The notes under the pieces were generated by a model that searched no databases, was not told the origin of the DNA, and worked only from the letters and a program-made list of their open reading frames with translations. DNA of 64,000 nt from Streptomyces hayashii (GTDB lineage: Bacteria; Actinomycetota; Actinomycetes; Streptomycetales; Streptomycetaceae): NCBI RefSeq assembly GCF_024539815.1, contig NZ_JAHHIU010000088.1, positions 34,992 to 98,991 of the forward strand. Direction: 5' to 3'. Made by a program: the position numbers and the translations under genes. Below, piece by piece: positions 16,532-28,106 of the stretch (its first letter is position 1; each line of letters begins with the position of its first letter).

Positions 16532-17890
16532 TCAGGCGGCCCGTGCCATCCCCTCCCTGTGCCTGCGGACGATCTCCGCGTAGCGGCGTCCGGCGCCCTT
16601 GATCGTGCGTGTCTGGGTGCGGTAGTCGACGTGGACGAGTCCGAACCGCTTGTCGTAGCCGTACGCCCACTCGAAGTTGTCCAGCAAGGACCAGGCGAAG
16701 TAGCCCGCCAGGGGGGCGCCCTGGCGGGCGGCGGAGGTGCAGGCGGCGAGGTGGCGGGCCAGATAGGCCTGGCGCTCGGGGTCGTCGACGGTGCCGTCGG
16801 GACGTACCACGTCCGGGTAGGCGGAACCGTTTTCTGTGACGTACAGCCGGCGGGCGCCGTACTCGTCGGTCAGGCGCAGCAACAGCGTCTCGATGCCGCT
16901 CGGGTCGATCTCCCAGTCCATTCCGGTGCGCTGGACGCCGTCCCGGCGGACGGAACGGGCGTGGGGGGCCGGTCCGTCCGGGTCGTCGGTGACGGTCGCG
17001 GGAAAGTAGTAGTTCAGGCCCAGCCAGTCCAGCGGCGCGGCGATGGTCGCCAAGTCCTCGTACTTCTCGGGTAGTTCGACACCGTAGACCTCTCGCATGT
17101 CCGCCGGGAAGCCGCGGCCGTGCACCGGGTCGAGCCACCAGCGGTTGATGTGGCCGTCCATGCGGCGGGCGGCGGCGACGTCCTCGGGCCGGTCGGTGGC
17201 GGCGTGGACGGTGGAGAGGTTGTTGACGATGCCGATCTTCGCGCGGGGCGCCGCCGCCCGGATGGCCTGGACGGCGAGTCCGTGGCCGAGGAGGAGGTGG
17301 TAGGAGGCGCGGACGGCGGCGGTCAGGTCGGTGACGCCGGGGGCCATCCTGCCTTCGAGATGGCCGATCCAGGCCGAGCACAAGGGCTCGTTGAGGGTGG
17401 CCCAGTAGGTCACGCGGTCGCCGAGCCGTTCGGCGACCGCCGACGCATAGGCGGCGAAGTGCTCCGCGGTCTCCCGCTCGGGCCAGCCGCCGCGGTCCTG
17501 GAGAATCTGCGGCAGGTCCCAGTGGTAGAGGGTGACGGACGGCGTGATCCCCGATTCCAGCAGCCCGTCGATCAACTGGTCGTAGAAGTCGAGGCCCTTG
17601 GGGTTGACCAGGCCGTCGCCGCCGGGCACGACGCGCGGCCAGGCGATCGACATCCGGTAGGCGTTCACTTCCAGCCGACGCATCAGGGCGATGTCCTCGC
17701 GCCAGCGGTGGTAGTGGTCGCATGCCACGTCGCCGTGGTCGTCGCCTGCGATCCTGCCGGGGGTGTGCGAGAACGTGTCCCAGATCGACGGCGATCGGCC
17801 GTCCTCCGCCACGGCTCCCTCGATCTGGTACGCCGAGGTGGCGGTCCCCCACAGGAAGTCGCGGGGCAGGGCGGCGAGGTCGATGGTCAC
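16532..17890 (-). CDS. GH1 beta-glucosidase
   Basis: 452 residues, usual length for GH1. The general acid/base is in TLNEP (E168), the nucleophile in VTENG (E353), and the N-terminal [15 protein letters not shown] block binds the glycone. No signal peptide, so it hydrolyses imported beta-glucosides in the cytoplasm. GTG 17890 has AGGA five nt upstream and starts right before the family's first residues; the open frame continues upstream only through a repeat. It follows a sugar ABC importer and is near a secreted GH55 beta-1,3-glucanase, so laminari-oligosaccharides are the likely substrate. Confidence 0.92.
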   Translation of the reverse strand: MTIDLAALPRDFLWGTATSAYQIEGAVAEDGRSPSIWDTFSHTPGRIAGDDHGDVACDHYHRWREDIALMRRLEVNAYRMSIAWPRVVPGGDGLVNPKGLDFYDQLIDGLLESGITPSVTLYHWDLPQILQDRGGWPERETAEHFAAYASAVAERLGDRVTYWATLNEPLCSAWIGHLEGRMAPGVTDLTAAVRASYHLLLGHGLAVQAIRAAAPRAKIGIVNNLSTVHAATDRPEDVAAARRMDGHINRWWLDPVHGRGFPADMREVYGVELPEKYEDLATIAAPLDWLGLNYYFPATVTDDPDGPAPHARSVRRDGVQRTGMDWEIDPSGIETLLLRLTDEYGARRLYVTENGSAYPDVVRPDGTVDDPERQAYLARHLAACTSAARQGAPLAGYFAWSLLDNFEWAYGYDKRFGLVHVDYRTQTRTIKGAGRRYAEIVRRHREGMARAA

Positions 17891-17931
17891 TGAGGTCCTT
17901 TCGGGTTCGGGGTGTCGTGTCACTGCACGAC

Positions 17932-18075
17932 GGCGATGCGCTGCACGGCTCCGGGCGCCTGCACCGCTCTGGGACACTGCCGCCGCACGGCTCCGGGCCT
18001 CTGCATGACTCCCGGCGCCTGCACGACTCTGTGACAGTGCCGCCGCACGGCTCCGGGCGCCTGCACGGCTGCGGG
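17932..18075. repeat. imperfect repeats between permease and beta-glucosidase
   Basis: Variants of a CTGCACGGCTCCGGGCGC unit recur, and a longer unit containing TGCCGCCGCACGGCTCCGGG is present twice about 60 nt apart. The tract keeps an open frame on the minus strand but shows no protein-like sequence. Confidence 0.7.
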
Positions 18076-18933
18076 TCACTTCACGGCTCCGGCTGTCAGG
18101 CCGGCGACGAGGTAGCGCTGAAGCAGCAGGAAGCCGGCCACCACGGGCACGCTGACGACGAGCGAGGCCGCCATGATCTGGTTCCAGTAGACGTCGGTGA
18201 GGGTGGAGTAGCCCTGGAGTCCGACGGCGAGCGTGCGGGTGGTGTCGTTGGTCATGACGGAGGCGAAGAGGACCTCGCCCCAGGCGGTCATGAAGGCGTA
18301 GACGGCGACCGCCACGATGCCGGGGATCGCGGCCGGCACCACGATCCGAAGGAGCGCGCCGAGCGGTCCGCAGCCGTCCACCAGTGCGGCCTCGTCCAGG
18401 TCACGCGGCACCGAGTCGAAGTATCCGATCAGCATCCAGATGGAGAAGGGGAGCGAGAACGTCAGGTACGTCAGGATCAGACCGCCGCGCGAACCGAACA
18501 GCGCGATGCCGGTGGCGTTGCCGATGTTGACGTAGAGCAGGAACAGCGGGAGGAGGAACAGAATGCCGGGAAACATCTGGGTGGACAGCACGGTGACCGT
18601 GAAGGTGCGCTTGCCGCGGAAGTCGTAACGGCTTACTGCGTATGCGCTGAACACGGCGATCACCACCGAGCAGACCGTCGCCGCGCCGGCCACGATCAGC
18701 GAGTTCACGAAGTACCGGGCGAGCGGGACCGTCGACCAGATGTCGATGTAGGGGCGGATCGTCAGCCCGCTGGGCAGCCAGTGGAACCCGCCGGTGACGT
18801 CCGCGAGGGGCTTCAGGGAGCTGGAGACCATCACGTAGACCGGGACCAGGACGAAACCGGTGAGCAGGGTGAGGAAGATCCGCCGGGACCACAGGAACGA
18901 ACCCGGCGGCGCCATGGGTGAGTCATCGCGCAC
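18076..18933 (-). CDS. sugar ABC transporter permease (MalG type)
   Basis: 285 residues with six predicted spans. The cytoplasmic EAA loop that contacts the ATPase reads [21 protein letters not shown] near residue 183. It is the second membrane subunit of a CUT1-type importer and overlaps the preceding permease by 11 nt. No ATPase gene is in the locus, as is usual in Streptomyces where a shared MsiK ATPase energises such importers; that link is by family knowledge, not seen here. Confidence 0.9.
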   Translation of the reverse strand: MRDDSPMAPPGSFLWSRRIFLTLLTGFVLVPVYVMVSSSLKPLADVTGGFHWLPSGLTIRPYIDIWSTVPLARYFVNSLIVAGAATVCSVVIAVFSAYAVSRYDFRGKRTFTVTVLSTQMFPGILFLLPLFLLYVNIGNATGIALFGSRGGLILTYLTFSLPFSIWMLIGYFDSVPRDLDEAALVDGCGPLGALLRIVVPAAIPGIVAVAVYAFMTAWGEVLFASVMTNDTTRTLAVGLQGYSTLTDVYWNQIMAASLVVSVPVVAGFLLLQRYLVAGLTAGAVK

Positions 18934-19909
18934 GGGAGGGCCTCCTTCCCCGGGTGGTGAGGGCCAGGTAGACGCCGGTCACGGCGAGCAGGAAGAGCAG
19001 CAGCAGGACCGACATCGCCGATCCGGCGCCGAAGTTCCAGGTGACGAAGGACGCTTGGTAGATGTGGACCGAGATCAGGTCCGCGGCCTCCGGCGCCGCC
19101 CGGCCGAAGAGGACGAACGGCGTGTTGAAGTCGTTGAACGTCCACAGGAACAGCACCAGGACCAGGACCTGGTTGACCGGGGCCAGCGAGGGCAGGGTGA
19201 TGCGGCGGATCTGCTGCCACACCCCGGCTCCGTCCAGGGCTGCCGCCTCGTACAGCTCGCGCGGGATGTTCTGCAGGCCGGCCATGACGATGAGGAACGC
19301 GAACGGCCAGCCCTTCCACACGGAAACAGTGAGCAACGCGTAGAAACTGTTGTCGCCGATGAGCCAGAACGATGGCTTGTCGGTGAGGTGCAGCTGGTCG
19401 TGCAGAACGTGGTTCACCAGGCCGTTGTCGTGCTGGAACATGAAGACCCAGGTGATCACGGTCGCGTAGACGGGGAGCGCGTACGGCACCAGGAACAGCG
19501 CCCGGAGCAGTCCGCGGCCGCGGAAGGCGTCCTGCATGAAGATCGCCGCGGCGGTGCCGATGAACCAGCACAGGCCGACCGACAGCAGGGTGAAGCCGAC
19601 CGTGACGAGGAAGGACCGGAGCAGGGCCTGTCCCACGGGGGCGTCGAAGTCCACCGAGACGCGGTAGTTGTCGAGGCCGGACCAGGGAGCGGTGCCCCAG
19701 TCGCGGATGTAGAACTGGGTGAGCTCCTTGAAGCTCATCAGGACGCCGATCACCATCGGCACCAGATGCACCAGGAGTTCGAGGATCAGGGCGGGCAGGA
19801 GCAGCAGGTAGGGCAGTCCCGCGCGGCGGATGCGTCCGGGTCGCGGGCGGGGAACAGCGTCGCCGTGAAGGGTCGCTCCAGGCTTCGGGGCCTCGACGGT
19901 GGTGGTCAT
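18923..19909 (-). CDS. sugar ABC transporter permease (MalF type)
   Basis: 328 residues. A ~30-residue cytoplasmic N-terminus precedes the first span (YLLLLPALILELLVHLVP). The EAA loop is YEAAALDGAGVWQQIRRITLP near residue 225. It starts five nt after the binding-protein stop and overlaps the MalG-type gene, so the three transporter genes are one operon that probably also includes the GH1 gene. Confidence 0.9.
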   Translation of the reverse strand: MTTTVEAPKPGATLHGDAVPRPRPGRIRRAGLPYLLLLPALILELLVHLVPMVIGVLMSFKELTQFYIRDWGTAPWSGLDNYRVSVDFDAPVGQALLRSFLVTVGFTLLSVGLCWFIGTAAAIFMQDAFRGRGLLRALFLVPYALPVYATVITWVFMFQHDNGLVNHVLHDQLHLTDKPSFWLIGDNSFYALLTVSVWKGWPFAFLIVMAGLQNIPRELYEAAALDGAGVWQQIRRITLPSLAPVNQVLVLVLFLWTFNDFNTPFVLFGRAAPEAADLISVHIYQASFVTWNFGAGSAMSVLLLLFLLAVTGVYLALTTRGRRPSRAR

Positions 19910-19914
19910 CCGGC

Positions 19915-21234
19915 TCACTTCGCCGGCATCTGCTGCTGGGCCTTGGCGAGCTTGGCCTTCACCGTCGCTGCCGTCACCGGATGGCCGGCGGCCGCCTCGG
20001 CGAACAGTTCCTTGACGGCCGTGCCGACCGTCGTCTCGAACTGCGACTCGTCGGCGACCTGGGGCAGTGCGGCGGCGCTCCTGGCGAGGGTGTCCTTGAG
20101 GATCGTGTTCGCCGGGGTGCCGAAGGCCGGGTCGGCCTGAGCCGACGCGACCGGCGGAATGGTGCTGTAAGCCTTGTTGAGAATCTTCTGTTCCTCGTCG
20201 CCGGTCATGAACTTCACGAACTCGGTGGCGCCGTCGAGGTTGTCGGTGTTCTTGAAGACGGCCAGGTTGATGCCCGCGACCATCGAGTCGACCTGGGCGC
20301 CTGCTCCCGGAGCGCCGGACTGCACGGGCACGGGGGCGATGCCGTACCGGTCCTCGCTCATGCCCTGGGACGCGAGGTTGGCGGAGGCGGACTGCCACAG
20401 CAGCATCGCCGTCCTCCCTTTGGCGAAGTCGCTGACGGACTGGTTCTGGGCGTACTCGGCGTTGCCCTGCGGGATGACCTTGTCCTTCGCCATCAGGTCG
20501 ACGTACTGCTTGACGGCCGTCACCGCGCCGTCGGAGGTGAAGTCGGGCTTGCCGTCGGCGGTGAAGAAGTCGGCGTCGTGCTGCTTGGCGAAGACGAAGG
20601 CGTGGTGGATGTTCTCCGAGACGTTGGCGCCCTCGGCGCCCAGGACCTGTTTGCCCTTGGCCTGGATCTTCTTGCCGTCCGCGATCAACTCCGCCCAGGT
20701 GGCCGGGGGTTGCGCGATACCGGCGTCGGCGAAGATCTGCTTGTTGTAGTACAGGGCGTACGCCATGGAGTAGAGCGGCACCGCGGCCGGGTCCTTGCCC
20801 CGGGCTCCCGTCGAGCCGAGCGCCGAGGCCACGAAACGGCCCTTGCCGCCGATCTTCGCGAGGTTGGCGTCGTTCCAGGGCAGCAGCGCGCCGGTGGCCT
20901 GGAGCGAGGCCGACCAGGTGTTGCCGATGTTGAGGACGTCGGGGCCCTGGCCCGAGGTGGTCGCGGTGAGGATCCGGTTGAGCAGGTCCGACCAGGGGAC
21001 GACCTCCAGTTTCACCTTGATTCCGGTCTTCTTCTCGAACTTGTCGAGCTCCGGCTGGAGGACCTTCTTGTCCACCTCGATGCTCGCGCCCTGGTTGGAG
21101 GCCCAGTAGGTCAGTGTCTTCGGCGAGTCGTTGGAGCCCTCGCCGTCGGTCGAGCTCCCTCCGCCGCAGGCCGTGGCCGCGAGGGCGAGGGACATGACGA
21201 CGACTCCTGTGGCCGCGGCTCGGATGGTGCGCAT
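19915..21234 (-). CDS. sugar ABC transporter substrate-binding lipoprotein
   Basis: 439 residues. Signal peptide with lipobox LAATAC (Cys about 23), then a Gly/Ser linker and a CUT1 binding-protein fold: LTYWASNQG, GPDVLNIGNTWSASL near residue 100, ALYYNKQIFADAG near 165. It captures an oligosaccharide outside the cell. Given GH55 next door (divergent) and GH1 in the operon, beta-1,3-gluco-oligosaccharides are likely. The upstream region carries an AT-rich inverted element at 21261-21281 that may be the operator. Confidence 0.9.
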   Translation of the reverse strand: MRTIRAAATGVVVMSLALAATACGGGSSTDGEGSNDSPKTLTYWASNQGASIEVDKKVLQPELDKFEKKTGIKVKLEVVPWSDLLNRILTATTSGQGPDVLNIGNTWSASLQATGALLPWNDANLAKIGGKGRFVASALGSTGARGKDPAAVPLYSMAYALYYNKQIFADAGIAQPPATWAELIADGKKIQAKGKQVLGAEGANVSENIHHAFVFAKQHDADFFTADGKPDFTSDGAVTAVKQYVDLMAKDKVIPQGNAEYAQNQSVSDFAKGRTAMLLWQSASANLASQGMSEDRYGIAPVPVQSGAPGAGAQVDSMVAGINLAVFKNTDNLDGATEFVKFMTGDEEQKILNKAYSTIPPVASAQADPAFGTPANTILKDTLARSAAALPQVADESQFETTVGTAVKELFAEAAAGHPVTAATVKAKLAKAQQQMPAK

Positions 21235-21260
21235 GGGTGGACTCCCGATGTCATCAGGGC

Positions 21261-21281
21261 TTAATTTAGGACGTGAGTTAA
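21261..21281. promoter_or_regulatory. AT-rich candidate operator upstream of sugar importer
   Basis: TTAATTTAGGACGTGAGTTAA has TTAA at both ends with imperfect inverted symmetry, and overlaps where the -10 and start point of the minus-strand importer promoter would be. It could bind a ROK- or LacI-type repressor; the regulator is not in the window. Confidence 0.35.
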
Positions 21282-21293
21282 ACCCCGTGAGCG

Positions 21294-21353
21294 GTGCGCG
21301 TCAAGAGTCCCGGCACAGTCCGCGGAACTCCGTCTCCACCACTTGACGCGCAC
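21294..21353. promoter_or_regulatory. mirror-image -35 elements of divergent promoters
   Basis: GTGCGCGTCAAG (21294-21305) and CTTGACGCGCAC (21342-21353) are a perfect 12-bp inverted repeat 36 bp apart. Each copy contains TTGACG, a consensus-like -35, pointing outward: to the importer on the minus strand and to GH55 on the plus strand. The -10 elements are weak. Confidence 0.5.
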
Positions 21354-21382
21354 GTTCGGGCAGTTGAAGCATTCAGCGTCGA

Positions 21383-21394
21383 GAGAGCGCTCTC
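21383..21394. promoter_or_regulatory. LacI-family (CebR-like) palindromic operator
   Basis: GAGAGCGCTCTC is a perfect 12-bp palindrome sharing the GAGCGCTC core of the Streptomyces CebR site (TGGGAGCGCTCCCA). It lies about 80 nt before the GH55 start, just downstream of its predicted promoter, a position fit for repression. Confidence 0.6.
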
Positions 21395-21463
21395 AGGCAC
21401 GTCCTCCTTCACTTCCCCCTTCAGCCGTTCGCTTCGGACGGCCTGTACCGAGGAGAGCCGCCC

Positions 21464-23272
<1,809 letters not shown>

Positions 23273-23604
23273 ACCGGGCACCCCTGAACAACCGGCGGGC
23301 GGACAGGGTATGAGGCTCCGTCAGAAACGGGCCGCGGCGACCGTGTCCCGCACGGCAGGTTGTGGACGGTGGTGACGCCCGCCGGGTCGCGGGCGTCCGC
23401 CGGGTCGCGGGCGTCCGCCCCGCCTGGGCCGCCCCGGGCGGGCGATGTCGTCCCACGACCCGCCCGCCCCCGTGCCGAGCACCGGTCGTCCGCCGGTCGG
23501 GGCGGACAGCGAGACGCCGGTGCGCGCCCGCATCGGGGCCGGGCGGCTGGGCAGGTCGCGTGGACCTCCGCCCCCGCGTCACCGACGCGGGGGCGGCGCA
23601 CAGG
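23273..23604. other. 332-nt spacer, no gene seen
   Basis: Lies between the convergent ends of GH55 and the EF-G paralogue. It has a 15-nt direct repeat (GCCGGGTCGCGGGCG, twice near 23386-23415) and GC-rich inverted segments but no clear terminator or coding potential. Confidence 0.5.
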
Positions 23605-25764
23605 TCACCGCTCGGACACGACCGCCGCCGGCCCGGCCGGGGCGTATCCGGTCGGCCGGGCCGTGAAGGCGCCTCGGCCCTGGGTGCGACTGCGCAGCCG
23701 GGTCGCGTAGCCGAACAGCTCGGCCAGCGGCACGGTGGCCGTGACCACCGCCGAACCGCCGCGCACGGTCGAGTCGGTGATCCGCCCGCGTCGGCCGGCG
23801 AGATCGCCGAGGACGCCGCCGACCGCGTCCTCGGGCACGGTGACCGTGACCTCGACGACCGGCTCCAGCAGGACCATCGCGCAACCGCGAAGCGCTTCCC
23901 GGAGCCCGAGCCGGCCCGCCGCGCGGAAGGCCGTCTCGGAGGAGTCCTTCACATGGGTCGCCCCGTCGACCAGGGTGACCCGCACCCCGGCGACCGGGTG
24001 CCCGCCGAGAGGCCCTTCCGCCAGGGCGTCCCGGCAACCGGCTTCTACGGCGCGCACGTACTCCTGCGGCACCCGTCCGCCGACGACGGCGGAGCGGAAC
24101 TCGAAACCGGTACGGAACTCGAAACCGGTTTCGACGTCACCGGCCGCGCCGTGCGCGCCGAGGGGTTCGACGTCGAGTACGACGTGCGCGAACTGCCCCG
24201 CCCCGCCGTCCTGTTTGACGTGCCGGAAGACCAGGCCGGACACCCCGCGGGCGACCGTCTCGCGGTAGGTCACCCTCGGACGGCCCACGCCGACCTCCAG
24301 CCCGAGGCTGCGACGGATCTTCTCCACCGCCACCTCCAGGTGCAGTTCGCCCATGCCGGACAGCACGGTCTGACCGGTCTCGGCGTCGGTCCTGACGACC
24401 AGCGACGGATCCTCCTCCGTGAGCCGGGCGAGCGCCGAGACCAGCCGGTCGGCGTCGGCGACGGTGCGGGGTTCCACCGCCACCGAGACGACCGGGTCGG
24501 GAACCCCGGGCGGTTCGAGGACGACGGGCGCCCCCGGCGCGCACAGGGTCGAGCCCGCGCGGGCCGACTTCAGCCCGACCACGGCCACGATGTCCCCGAC
24601 GACCGCCCGATCCACCCGGGCGTGCCGGTCCGCCTGCACGCGCAGGATCCGACCGATCCGCTCGGTGCGCCGGGTGCCCGACTCCCACACCGGATCTCCC
24701 TTCTCGATCGTGCCCGAGTACACCCGCAGGTAGGTGAGCCGACCCGTGGCGGTGGCGGCGACCTTGAACGCGAGCGCAGCGAACGGCGCCTCGGGGTCGG
24801 CGGGGCGTTCCTCGCCGCCCCCGTCGGACGCACGGTCGCCGGCCGCGTGCCCGGCGCGGTCCGTGCCGTGCGCTGCGGCGGCTCCGTCCCGGACACCGCT
24901 CACCGGCGGCACGTCGAGCGGCGACGGCAGATAGGCGACGACCGCGTCGAGCAGCGGCTCGATCCCCTGGTTGCGATAGGCCGAACCGCACAGCACGACC
25001 AGTACGTCACCCGTGTGGGTGAGGTCGCGCAGAGCCCCGGAGAGGGTCTGCGCGGAGAGCGTCTCCCGGTCGCAGAACTCCTCCAGCGCGGCCGGATGCC
25101 GTTCCGCCACGGCTTCCTCCAGCAGCCGTCGGCGGCGCAGCGCCTCCTCCCGGAGCTCCTGCGGCACGTCCCCTTCGACGGCCGTGTCGCTGCCGTCACT
25201 CCAGGTCAGCGCCCGCATCCGGAGCAGGTCGATGATGCCGGTGAAGCCGTCCTCCGCGCCGATCGGCAACTGTACGGAGAGCGGGACCGGGTGCAGCCGG
25301 GTGCGGATCGACTCCACCGCGGCGTCCAGGTCGGCGCCCGCCCGGTCCAGCTTGTTGACGAACGCGATCCGGGGGACGCCGTGACGGTCGGCCTGGCGCC
25401 ACACGGACTCGCTCTGCGGTTCCACGCCCGCGACGGCGTCGAACACCGCCACCGCGCCGTCCAGGACGCGCAGGGCCCGCTCCACCTCGTCGGCGAAGTC
25501 GACGTGCCCGGGGGTGTCGATCAGGTTGACGCGGTGACCGTCCCAGTCGCAGCTGACGGCCGCGGCGAAGATGGTGATGCCGCGGTCGCGCTCCTGCGGG
25601 TCGAAGTCGGTGACGGTCGTGCCGTCGTGGACCTCGCCGCGCTTGTGCGTGGTCCCGGTGGCGTACAGGATCCGCTCGGTGACGGTGGTCTTGCCGGCGT
25701 CCACGTGGGCGAGGATGCCCAGGTTGCGCACGGCGCGGAGCTGACGGTCGAGGTGGTTGCGCAT
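23605..25764 (-). CDS. elongation factor G paralogue (EF-G2-like GTPase)
   Basis: 719 residues. GTPase motifs are intact: AHVDAGKTT (G1, about 19), RGITI (G2 region), DTPGHVDF (G3) and NKLD (G4). Domains II-V follow, ending in the EF-G C-terminal [21 protein letters not shown]. The switch I region has [15 protein letters not shown] where housekeeping EF-G has EQEQERGIT, so this is a second copy, as in S. coelicolor (SCO6589, from memory). A ribosome-protection role (TetM/FusB-like) is possible but length and domain V favour a translocase paralogue. An upstream leader ORF with a hairpin suggests attenuation control. Confidence 0.85.
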   Translation of the reverse strand: MRNHLDRQLRAVRNLGILAHVDAGKTTVTERILYATGTTHKRGEVHDGTTVTDFDPQERDRGITIFAAAVSCDWDGHRVNLIDTPGHVDFADEVERALRVLDGAVAVFDAVAGVEPQSESVWRQADRHGVPRIAFVNKLDRAGADLDAAVESIRTRLHPVPLSVQLPIGAEDGFTGIIDLLRMRALTWSDGSDTAVEGDVPQELREEALRRRRLLEEAVAERHPAALEEFCDRETLSAQTLSGALRDLTHTGDVLVVLCGSAYRNQGIEPLLDAVVAYLPSPLDVPPVSGVRDGAAAAHGTDRAGHAAGDRASDGGGEERPADPEAPFAALAFKVAATATGRLTYLRVYSGTIEKGDPVWESGTRRTERIGRILRVQADRHARVDRAVVGDIVAVVGLKSARAGSTLCAPGAPVVLEPPGVPDPVVSVAVEPRTVADADRLVSALARLTEEDPSLVVRTDAETGQTVLSGMGELHLEVAVEKIRRSLGLEVGVGRPRVTYRETVARGVSGLVFRHVKQDGGAGQFAHVVLDVEPLGAHGAAGDVETGFEFRTGFEFRSAVVGGRVPQEYVRAVEAGCRDALAEGPLGGHPVAGVRVTLVDGATHVKDSSETAFRAAGRLGLREALRGCAMVLLEPVVEVTVTVPEDAVGGVLGDLAGRRGRITDSTVRGGSAVVTATVPLAELFGYATRLRSRTQGRGAFTARPTGYAPAGPAAVVSER

Positions 25765-25910
25765 GGCCCTTGGCCTTTCGGGGTGTTCCGAGAACGGGCA
25801 GCGCGATTTCCTGCGGACGTCCCTGGGGACAGAGCCCTGCGAAACTGCGTGACGGGTCGTCAGGCCCTGGGCCAGGACGACGCGTCGCGGTGTTCAGACG
25901 TCCGTCGGGA

Positions 25911-26009
25911 TCACCGGTGCCGACCGCGCGGCGGGCACCGGTCGGACGAGGACACGAGGATCACCTCGTAGCGGGCGCAGGGAGCGACGGCAGCGGTGTG
26001 GTCACGCAT
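25911..26009 (-). CDS. candidate 32-residue leader peptide upstream of the EF-G paralogue
   Basis: ATG 26009 has GGGAG with a 7-nt spacer, ideal for this organism. The peptide begins MRDHTAAVAPCARYEVILV and ends PPRGRHR. Its last codons are overlapped by a perfect hairpin (25913-25942), and its stop is 146 nt before the EF-G2 start. The arrangement resembles leaders that sense ribosome stalling before resistance genes. No database check was made; function is inference. Confidence 0.45.
   Translation of the reverse strand: MRDHTAAVAPCARYEVILVSSSDRCPPRGRHR
25913..25942 (-). promoter_or_regulatory. hairpin overlapping the end of the leader ORF
   Basis: ACCGGTGCC (25913-25921) pairs with GGCACCGGT (25934-25942) around a 12-nt loop. 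Ribosome stalling in the leader would open or block this stem, so it is a candidate attenuator element. Confidence 0.45.
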
Positions 26010-26210
26010 GGCCGGGCTCCCTTCGTTCGTCACGGTCGAAGCGCCGCCCTGATCGTGGGCCGCGCTCGGTTCGGCGAGTGTAGGACCGCACGATCGTCCT
26101 CGGCACACGATTTAGCGGCCCCGCCCCCTCCCTCCGGGCCCCTCCGGTCCCTCCGGACCGCGTCGGGGTCGGGCCGGCCGTGGGTCGCCGGGCGTGCGGT
26201 GCCGTCGCGC

Positions 26211-26945
26211 TCAGCGGTAGCGGGCGAGGAAGGCCTTCACCTGGTCCCACACGTCCGGCTGCCGCAGCAGGATGTCGTTGCCGTGCGCGCTGCCTGGGAC
26301 GATCACCAGCTTCTCGTCCTTCGACTTGCGGGCCAGCTTGTCCAACTCGCGGGCGTCGGCGGCGAACTGTCCGTCGTCCTGTGCGGCCACCAGGAGGATC
26401 GGCATGGTCAGCTTGGCGATCGCGCCGGTGGCGTCCATGCTGTTGTAGAACCCGGGTCCCGAGAGCGAGACGACCGCGGCCACGGGCGGCTTCACTGTCG
26501 CGGCGGCGGCCAGCGAGGCGGTTCCGCCCTTGGACGCGCCCATCAGCAACACTTTCTGTGCGCCCTCTTTCCGAAGTCGCTCGACGGCGCCCTCGATCTC
26601 CGGCACCTCGGAACCGGTGCTGTCCACGGCAAGCACCCGGTAACCGTTCTCAGCGAGTTCGTCCGCACCCGCGACCCACGAGCAGACGTTGTTGTTCGAC
26701 TGGTGGGAGAGGACCACGCCGGTCTTGCCGGTGCCGGTCTGGTAACCGGCGACCTCATTGCCCCCGGTGTCCTTGAAGGTGATCGACTTCGCCGTCTGCC
26801 CGGCGCTCAGGCAGCCGAAGTCGGTGGCCGTGGGCGACGCGGCGGTCGTACCGGAGCCGGTCGTGTCGTGGTCGTCGCCGCAGGCCCCGAGCGTCAGCGC
26901 CGCGGCGCACACGAGCCCGGCGGCGGCGAGCATGCGCTGTCTCAT
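26211..26945 (-). CDS. alpha/beta hydrolase-fold lipoprotein
   Basis: 244 residues. Lipobox LGAC (Cys about 22) after a hydrophobic stretch, then an Asp/Thr/Ser-rich spacer and a dienelactone-hydrolase-like fold. Catalytic residues are visible: Ser in LLMGASKGG (about 140), Asp in AAQDDGQFA (about 190), His in PGSAHGND (about 222). It is an extracytoplasmic, membrane-anchored esterase of unknown substrate. It stands alone between the leader region and the nucleotidyltransferase. Confidence 0.8.
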   Translation of the reverse strand: MRQRMLAAAGLVCAAALTLGACGDDHDTTGSGTTAASPTATDFGCLSAGQTAKSITFKDTGGNEVAGYQTGTGKTGVVLSHQSNNNVCSWVAGADELAENGYRVLAVDSTGSEVPEIEGAVERLRKEGAQKVLLMGASKGGTASLAAAATVKPPVAAVVSLSGPGFYNSMDATGAIAKLTMPILLVAAQDDGQFAADARELDKLARKSKDEKLVIVPGSAHGNDILLRQPDVWDQVKAFLARYR

Positions 26946-27153
26946 CCGTCCCTCCCCCGTCAGGGCGCGGAGCGCTCCTCGCGCCCCCGCGCACGAACTC
27001 GCGGAACGCTAACGGGCGTACGGGACACCGTCAACGACTCGGCCGGAGTCCGCGATCCGAGTGCCCGCCGGACTCGCGGTCCGAGTGCCCGACGTGCGGT
27101 GCCGCTCCGCGCGGACCGGCTCCGGACGTTCACGCGGACGCGGCCGGCCCTCC

Positions 27154-27858
27154 TCACCCGGACGGGACCGGCACGGGCGCGTAGAACTCCCTGCGCACCC
27201 GGCGCAGCCAGGCGTCGGCGGCCCTTTCGTCGGGTTGTTCGGGCAGCACGCTGCGGGTCTCGGCGAACGCCTCCTCGAAGTGGCGCAGCAGCGGTTGCGC
27301 GGCTTCGGGATCGGCGGCGACCTGCTCGCCGAAGCGGTGGTAGCTCTCCGGGTCCTCGACCCGCACCGTCAACCGCCCTGTGGCGTACAACTCGTAGCCC
27401 TGCGTGCACAGTCGTTTGAGGTGCCGGGCGTGCTTGGCGACCCGCTGGGGAAGGCCGTCCGCATGGGGGTTGCCCTGACGGTTCTGCAGCTTGCGGAACT
27501 GCTGGGTGGCGTAGCCCAGATAGGCGTCGCGGATCCGCCGCGCGCTGAGCAACGTCTGTCGCAGGGCGATGAGTTCGTCGCCGAGCGGCGAGCGGACCTC
27601 GTACAACTCGTCCGGGAGCCATACGAGTTCCATGACGGTGGGATTGCCGGCCAGGGCGAGGCGGCACCACTTGCCCGCCTCGTGCAGGGTGCGGTCGGGC
27701 GCCGTGCTGACGTGCGACTCCGGGGGACGGTGCAGACCGTGCAGTTCCTCGGTGGGGGTGGCGAACATGCCCAGGCGATCGACGTCGGAGCCTTCGTGGG
27801 CGAGCCCGTAGGCGGTCGAGCCGACGATGCCGGACAGCAGGATGTTGGTGACGGTCAC
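27154..27858 (-). CDS. nucleotidyltransferase-domain protein
   Basis: 234 residues from GTG 27858, preceded by GGGGG at a suitable distance. The catalytic pattern of the pol-beta-like family is seen near the start: GSTAYGLAHEGSDVDRLG, i.e. G-S followed by D-x-D (residues about 12-26). The rest is helical, with an HRPPESHVST loop and KLQNRQGNPHADG near 125. It resembles the stand-alone nucleotidyltransferases some of which accompany RNA-repair genes, but no RtcB or partner is here. Substrate unknown. Confidence 0.78.
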   Translation of the reverse strand: MTVTNILLSGIVGSTAYGLAHEGSDVDRLGMFATPTEELHGLHRPPESHVSTAPDRTLHEAGKWCRLALAGNPTVMELVWLPDELYEVRSPLGDELIALRQTLLSARRIRDAYLGYATQQFRKLQNRQGNPHADGLPQRVAKHARHLKRLCTQGYELYATGRLTVRVEDPESYHRFGEQVAADPEAAQPLLRHFEEAFAETRSVLPEQPDERAADAWLRRVRREFYAPVPVPSG

Positions 27859-28106
27859 AGGTGCCCCCGGTGGTACTCCGACGATGATCTCCCGGCCTCG
27901 TGGCCGTGTGCCGGGACCGCCATGATGCCCCGGTCCCGAGCGCGTGACCCGCGTATTTTCCGGCTCCGCCCGGTGTTCGGCGTCCGTGGGGGCGGCTCGG
28001 GGCCCCGCTCGCCGCTTCACCCGTACGACTCATTGCGCTGGTCGAGCGGCTGCGCCGGTGGTGCCGTGGAGGCAGGGGCAGCCGGCCCCGTCCTCAGGAG
28101 GAACCC

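Noticed and set aside
17891..18079. N-terminal extension of the beta-glucosidase
   Set aside because: The extra residues are a translation of DNA repeats and overlap the permease stop; GTG 17890 has a ribosome site and begins the GH1 fold.
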